In this document: piece by piece, positions 6,820 to 10,012 of the stretch
Layout of the letters: each line of letters begins with the position of its first letter
Numbering within the stretch: position 1 is the first letter of the stretch
Assembly: GCA_900547995.1 (NCBI GenBank)
Contig: URIY01000048.1
Coordinates: forward strand, 1 to 10,012
From: an uncultured Mycoplasmatota bacterium
Lineage (GTDB): Bacteria > Bacillota_I > Bacilli_A > RF39 > UBA660
Reading direction: 5' to 3'
Length of the DNA: 10,012 nt
Notes under the pieces: model-generated
Databases searched by the model: none
Seen by the model: only the letters and a program-made list of their open reading frames with translations
What the model was told of the DNA's origin: nothing
Made by a program: the position numbers and the translations under genes

Positions 6820-6972
6820 ATGAAATACGAAGAAAAGGGGCTTAGAGGTATTATTTTAATTATTATGATTGTTGGTGCATCATGTGTACTTGTTTATGCT
6901 TTAAATAAATTTGGAAATACACTTGGTGATTTAATCAATGATTATTATGATTATGAGGACATCTATAATTAG
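6820..6972 (+). CDS. Small single-span membrane protein, 50 aa
   Basis: The frame starts at ATG 6820, with a near-perfect ribosome site GGGAGGA (6804-6810) nine bases upstream, and ends with TAG at 6970-6972. It begins three bases after the YitT gene stop. The product has a short charged N-terminus (MKYEEKG), one hydrophobic span (about residues 9-27), and an acidic, Tyr-rich tail (DLINDYYDYEDIYN), so the likely topology is one pass. I recognise no family. Its stop codon is inside the terminator stem that ends this unit, so it is the last gene of the prfB transcript. In Bacillus this slot, between the YitT-like gene and ftsE, holds the cytochrome gene cccB; there is no CxxCH haem motif here, so it is not cccB. 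Coding is supported by ribosome site, spacing and terminator placement. Confidence 0.75.
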   Translation: MKYEEKGLRGIILIIMIVGASCVLVYALNKFGNTLGDLINDYYDYEDIYN

Positions 6973-6984
6973 ATGTTTTTGTTT
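6959..6984 (+). terminator. Intrinsic terminator closing the prfB unit
   Basis: ACATCTA (6959-6965) / TAGATGT (6970-6976), 7 bp, 4-base loop TAAT, then TTTTGTTT. The stem includes the stop codon of the 50-aa gene. Confidence 0.75.
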
Positions 6985-6997
6985 AAAATAAAACTAA

Positions 6998-7026
6998 TAG
7001 ACAAATGTTTATATTTTTGTTATACT
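6998..7026 (+). promoter_or_regulatory. Promoter of ftsEX
   Basis: TAGACA (-35, 6998-7003, five of six consensus), 17-base spacer, TATACT (-10, 7021-7026), with TG at 7018-7019 making it extended. The predicted start of transcription, near 7033, rules against the in-frame ATG at 7031 and favours ATG 7055 as the ftsE start. Confidence 0.75.
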
Positions 7027-7054
7027 TAATATGATAAGAAAGATAGATGGTAAT

Positions 7055-7750
7055 ATGGATTTAATTAGAATTAAAAATGTTAAAAAACAATATAAAAATG
7101 GTCTCGTTGCTATACATGATTTAAGTCTTAAAATAGCTAAAGGTGATTTTGTTTTTATAATTGGTTCTACTGGATGTGGTAAATCCACTTTAATAAAAAT
7201 GTTATATCGTGAGGAAAAACCAACATCTGGTAAAATAGTTATAGGTGGAATAGATGTAGGTAGACTTAGAAACAGAAAAGTATATAAATTAAGAAGAAGA
7301 ATTGGTGTTGTATTCCAAGACTTTAAATTATTAAATAGACTTAATGTTTATGAAAATGTTGCTTTTGCTCTTGAAATATTTGGAATACCTAAATCAGAAA
7401 TACATCCTAAAGTATTAAAAGTATTAGATTTAGTAGGACTAAAAAATCGTTCTAAGAATTATCCAAATGAATTATCAGGTGGAGAGCAACAAAGAGTAGC
7501 CATCGCAAGAGCCATTATAAATGAACCTAAACTACTTATTTGTGATGAACCTACTGGTAACTTGGATGCCAATACAAGTATGGAAATAATGAAAGTTTTA
7601 GATGAAATTAATAAACTTGGTACAACTATTATTATGGTTACACATGATCGTGAAATAGTTGAAAAGATGCAAAAGAGAGTTATTTTACTTGATGCAGGAA
7701 GAATTGTAAAAGATTATGAGAAAGGAACATTCAAAAATGAAAGCATTTAG
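7055..7750 (+). CDS. ftsE: Cell division ATP-binding protein FtsE
   Basis: 231 aa from ATG 7055, near the usual 228. An in-frame ATG at 7031 would add eight residues but lies at the predicted transcription start. ABC ATPase motifs are all present: Walker A GSTGCGKST (37-45), Q-loop Gln88 in VFQDF, signature LSGGEQ (140-145), Walker B LLICDEP (160-166, catalytic Glu165), D-loop NLD (169-171), and switch His197 in VTHD. FtsE is the cytoplasmic ATPase of the FtsEX complex, which transmits ATP hydrolysis through FtsX to activate extracellular peptidoglycan hydrolases during division or elongation. The ribosome site before ATG 7055 is weak (GATGG at 7046-7050). The stop overlaps the start of ftsX by 14 bases, so the two are translationally coupled. 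The identity is secure from the motifs plus the adjoining ftsX. Confidence 0.95.
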   Translation: MDLIRIKNVKKQYKNGLVAIHDLSLKIAKGDFVFIIGSTGCGKSTLIKMLYREEKPTSGKIVIGGIDVGRLRNRKVYKLRRRIGVVFQDFKLLNRLNVYENVAFALEIFGIPKSEIHPKVLKVLDLVGLKNRSKNYPNELSGGEQQRVAIARAIINEPKLLICDEPTGNLDANTSMEIMKVLDEINKLGTTIIMVTHDREIVEKMQKRVILLDAGRIVKDYEKGTFKNESI

Positions 7751-8636
7751 AATATTTGGGCGTAACATTCGCGATGCCTTTAAAAGCGTTTTTAGAAATT
7801 TTTCATTATCTCTTGCATCTATATCATGTATAACAATAACTTTACTTGTTGTATCAATTGCCATTATATTATCTTATAATGTTAATAATTTTGCAGGTTT
7901 AGTCGAAAAAGATGTAACAATCGTTACCTTTTTAAAACAAGGAATTACAGATGATGAAATAGATAAATTTGAAAAAGAAATTAAAAAGATAGATGGTATT
8001 GAATCTTATGAATTCCAAGATAAAATGGATATATCTAAAGAAATGATGGAATCATCTGATACCTTTAAATCAATTATGGAAGATTGGACAGAAGATGAAA
8101 CACCTATACAAGATACTTTTTTAGTAAAGGTAGTTAATATTGAAGAGATAGGAAGTATTGCTAAAAAAATACAAAAAATAGATAATGTTGATTCGGTAAA
8201 ATATGGAGAAGGAATGGTTGAACAACTTGTAACCGTTTTTGATGTTGTTAAGAAGATAAGTATTGCAATTGTCGTTGCTTTAATTCTTGTAACAGCCTTC
8301 TTAATATCTAATACTATCAAAATAACTATTTTCTCAAGAAAAAGAGAAATTGAAATTATGAGACTTGTAGGTGCCTCGAATCTAAATATTAAAGTACCAT
8401 TTATTTTTGAGGGATTATTCTTAGGTATTCTTGGTTCTATTATTCCCGTACTAGCAACTACTTATGGATATATTGCTTTATATAATCATTTTGATGGACA
8501 ATTATTTTCACAATTTATAAAACTAGTTAAGCCTGAACCATTTATATATATGATTTCTTTAATACTAGTTGCTATTGGAATATTAGTTGGTATGTATGGA
8601 AGTTTAAGAGCCGTAAGAAAACATTTAAAAATATGA
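7737..8636 (+). CDS. ftsX: Cell division protein FtsX (permease-like)
   Basis: 299 aa from ATG 7737. AAAGGA at 7721-7726 is the ribosome site, ten bases upstream; an in-frame ATG at 7716 lies before that site and is rejected. The sequence from MKAFRIFGRN has the standard FtsX N-terminus with conserved RNxxDAFKSxxRN. Topology: TM1 about 25-47, a large extracellular domain about 50-170 (VTIVTFLKQGITDDEI at its start), TM2 173-193, then the conserved cytoplasmic loop with RKREIEIMRLVGAS (201-214) that contacts FtsE, TM3 222-245, TM4 270-290. It partners with FtsE and signals to wall hydrolases outside the cell. No CwlO/PcsB-like hydrolase is adjacent here; the DUF4015 hydrolase at the left of the window is not a known partner. 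The TGA stop begins the terminator stem. Confidence 0.95.
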   Translation: MKAFRIFGRNIRDAFKSVFRNFSLSLASISCITITLLVVSIAIILSYNVNNFAGLVEKDVTIVTFLKQGITDDEIDKFEKEIKKIDGIESYEFQDKMDISKEMMESSDTFKSIMEDWTEDETPIQDTFLVKVVNIEEIGSIAKKIQKIDNVDSVKYGEGMVEQLVTVFDVVKKISIAIVVALILVTAFLISNTIKITIFSRKREIEIMRLVGASNLNIKVPFIFEGLFLGILGSIIPVLATTYGYIALYNHFDGQLFSQFIKLVKPEPFIYMISLILVAIGILVGMYGSLRAVRKHLKI

Positions 8637-8663
8637 GTAACAGATAAAAATCTGTTACTTTTT
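8636..8663 (+). terminator. Strong intrinsic terminator after ftsX
   Basis: AGTAACAGAT (8636-8645) and ATCTGTTACT (8650-8659) form a perfect 10-bp stem with an AAAA loop, followed by TTTT. It starts at the last base of the ftsX stop codon. Confidence 0.9.
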
Positions 8664-8708
8664 GTATATAAATTTTTAAAATTATCAATAATATAATAGG
8701 TGATAAAT

Positions 8709-8930
8709 ATGTTACTTGTTTATATTGAAAATTACTCTTTATTAACTAAAATAATTGGTTATTTAGATGAAGCAAAAATAAGATTTACAACAGATATAAA
8801 AGAATATCATAATTGTCATAGTATGTTAATACAAACAAGTACGTCTAAAGGTATTAATTTAATAAATATGATGAAAAATAAAAAAATAATATATTTATTA
8901 TCTGTACTTTTATCATATTTTTTCTTTTGA
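8709..8930 (+). pseudogene. 5' part of a frameshifted glycosyltransferase-like gene
   Basis: ATG 8709 has a strong ribosome site (AGGTGAT, 8698-8704, four bases upstream). The frame gives 73 codons (MLLVYIENYSLLTKIIGYLD onward) and stops at TGA 8928-8930, right after the run TTTTTTCTTTT. A neighbouring frame, open from 8890, carries on with EYLLYDEELKIYNN and continues for almost 300 codons without a start codon or ribosome site of its own. The two therefore look like one original gene, split by a small indel or read by a +1 slip within 8890-8928. The N-terminal part has the beta-alpha pattern expected of a Rossmann half-domain; calling it glycosyltransferase-like relies on the downstream portion. 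A TATAAT at 8692-8697 is too close to the start to serve as its promoter; the true promoter is unclear. Confidence 0.6.
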
Positions 8931-9798
8931 ATATTTATTATATGATGAAGAATTAAAGATATATAACAATATAAAAAAATATAATCAAAATAGTTTAACT
9001 TATAAAAGTAAATTGTATAATAAATTAAATTGTTGTAGTAGCATTATTACAAGTCATATATATTTTAAAAATATTCTAAAGGGGAAATATAAGGGAAAGT
9101 TTTATATAATACCATATGAAAATAAGGAAATAATTACTAAAAATAGTTTACTTAAATTATATAAAATATATAAACTAAATAAAAAGAAGACAATTATTAC
9201 TATTATTGATAAAGATTATAGATTAGTTAATTTTATTTATGATTATGCAAATAAATATAATAATATAAATATTGTATATATTGGTTATAAACAAGAAGAA
9301 TATTTAAATAAAAATGAACAAGAAAAATTAAATAATATGCCTAAAAATATTATTAAAAAGTATTGTACTAATCAAAAAGATTTTGAAGAAATAATTAGAC
9401 TTAGTAAAGTCGTTATTTTTAATGATAATATATTAGAATATTTTGATTATTTAAAAGAATCAAATATTCCATTTACAATCGCATCCGCATCTATTAAGCC
9501 AAATATTGATTTCTTTGTAGAATCGTTTCATCTAGATAAATGGATTGAGCCATCTAGAATTGTCTATGATGATGGAATGTATGAAAACAAGATCGCAATG
9601 TTTAAAAAGGCAGCTCATAATATTGGAGTTAAGATTCAAGATTGTTTGATTATCGAAGACAGTGTTAGTGGGATTACAAATGCTTATAAAGCAGGATGTC
9701 ACAATATAGTCGTTGTGGATTCTGCCAATAAAAAAGAAGAATACGAAAAGCTTCCTGGAGTTGTACAAGTGATTGATTCTTTTGATAATTTTAAATGA
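8890..9798 (+). pseudogene. 3' part of the broken gene: glycosyltransferase-like segment joined to a HAD C-terminal half
   Basis: Open frame to TGA 9796-9798; the first start-like codon is TTG 9013, without a ribosome site, and the first ATG is at 9337. From 9013, residues 1-140 (CSSIITSHIYFKNIL, FYIIPYENKE, KKKTIITIIDKDY, INIVYIGYK, MPKNIIKKYC, LSKVVIFND) follow the strand-helix rhythm of a GT-B glycosyltransferase, ending where such a domain would still need its last helices. From about residue 141 the sequence becomes a HAD-superfamily hydrolase tail. The frame runs unbroken across the join. I take this as a deletion fusion of two genes, one already frameshifted, and so non-functional. A natural two-domain enzyme is possible but would lack the HAD nucleophile. 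Recognition of the GT part is weak to moderate; the HAD part is firm. Confidence 0.6.
9433..9798 (+). pseudogene. HAD phosphatase fragment (beta-phosphoglucomutase-like), lacking motif I
   Basis: This is the C-terminal part of the preceding frame. LEYFDYLKESNIPFTIASAS carries HAD motif II (Ser/Thr after a hydrophobic strand), YENK supplies the motif III Lys, and CLIIEDSVSGITNAYKAGC is motif IV with its acidic pair. It ends VVVDSANKKEEYEKLPGVVQV. Motif I (DxDG, the phosphorylated Asp) and the cap domain are absent, so the piece cannot be a working phosphatase by itself. G+C in 9481-9720 is 81 of 240 bases against 35 of 240 in 9061-9300 (direct counts), marking the join as a change of origin or of selection. 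Confidence 0.75.
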
Positions 9799-9826
9799 GA
9801 GCCATTCATACCAGAATGGCTTTTTT
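9798..9826 (+). terminator. Strong intrinsic terminator after the HAD fragment
   Basis: AGCCATTC (9800-9807) / GAATGGCT (9814-9821), 8 GC-richer base pairs (10 with A-U and G-U closing pairs), 6-base loop ATACCA, then a run of six T. Clearly + strand only. It was probably the native terminator of the HAD gene. Confidence 0.9.
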
Positions 9827-9859
9827 GTATAAATAAAACATCAAATAAACAAAAACAAA

Positions 9860-9876
9860 CAAATAATCATTATTTG
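9860..9876. repeat. Near-perfect palindrome in the right flank
   Basis: CAAATAAT-C-ATTATTTG: 8-base arms around one central base. It could be an operator half-site pair or a chance AT-rich symmetry; there is no T-run, so it is not a terminator. Confidence 0.35.
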
Positions 9877-9920
9877 AAACCTAAATTCAACATCTATGTT
9901 TAAATTGTTGTTTGAATATG

Positions 9921-9949
9921 TTGACATGGATGAAGAAAACGCTTACACT
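9921..9949 (+). promoter_or_regulatory. Possible promoter with overlapping CcpA-like (cre) operator
   Basis: Perfect TTGACA (9921-9926), exactly 17 bases, then TACACT (9944-9949, four of six). Inside it, AGAAAACGCTTACA (9934-9947) matches the cre consensus TGWAARCGYTWNCA at 13 of 14 positions (first base A instead of T). If real it would drive a gene beyond the right edge and be repressed by a CcpA/LacI-type regulator. No gene is visible yet in the last 60 bases, and the same stretch also encodes a short open frame (9896-9961) that may be a coding remnant. Confidence 0.4.
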
Positions 9950-10012
9950 AAAATCAAATGAGCAAATCTTAAATTTATAACCATATCTGCATAATATTGA
10001 TAATGAGCCGTA

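Noticed and set aside
6820..6972. cccB-like cytochrome between the YitT-like gene and ftsE
   Set aside because: No CxxCH haem-binding motif; only 50 aa with a single span.
8639..8651. AACAGATAAAAAT shared by the ftsX terminator and the orphan-gene repeat
   Set aside because: 13 AT-rich bases; in the terminator they are explained by the stem-loop, and the flanks do not match.
9896..9961. Short + strand frame of 21 codons as a gene
   Set aside because: No ribosome site and too short to support; kept only as an alternative reading of the promoter/cre candidate.

Overview
The window reads as chromosome from a very AT-rich member of the Bacillota, probably an uncultured Bacilli lineage of the gut (RF39-like or a relative). 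That placement is inferred from gene content and base composition only. UGA is a stop codon here: ftsX and the 3'-most gene end in TGA, Trp is TGG, and a release factor 2 gene is present. This argues against a Mycoplasma/Spiroplasma code. All recognisable genes are on the + strand.

Left part (1-2833): a YunB-type sporulation protein cut by the window edge, then a membrane-anchored DUF4015-type putative glycoside hydrolase with SH3-like repeats, then a YutD-family protein overlapping it by 8 bases. yunB and yutD lie close together in Bacillus, so this looks like a reshuffled ancestral neighbourhood concerned with the envelope and sporulation. Middle (2851-4435): a zinc-ribbon membrane protein built from two copies of a membrane plus PH-like unit, driven by a near-consensus promoter, then an orphan 129-aa protein.

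Decayed stretch (4436-4795): no intact gene. It holds a 22-bp tandem repeat, a good promoter and ribosome site driving a dead N-terminal stub of an AAA/DUF4143-type ATPase, a broken copy of the 3' end of the orphan gene, and a terminator.

Core block (4812-8663): prfB with a canonical programmed +1 frameshift (full product 364 aa), a YitT-family membrane protein and a 50-aa single-span membrane protein form one unit closed by a terminator. ftsE and ftsX then form a second unit with its own promoter and a strong terminator. The order prfB, YitT-like, ftsE, ftsX resembles the Bacillus arrangement. RF2 ends translation at UGA/UAA, and FtsEX is the divisome or elongation ABC complex that activates peptidoglycan hydrolases.

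Right part (8698-10012): a glycosyltransferase-like gene broken by a frameshift, whose 3' part runs in frame into the C-terminal half of a HAD phosphatase lacking the catalytic Asp motif. Base composition steps sharply at the join. A strong terminator follows, then about 190 bases with a possible promoter and CcpA-like operator pointing off the window.

I found no convincing new defence or mobile system. The most useful observations are the prfB recoding site, the two gene-decay scars, and the duplicated zinc-ribbon/PH-like membrane protein.
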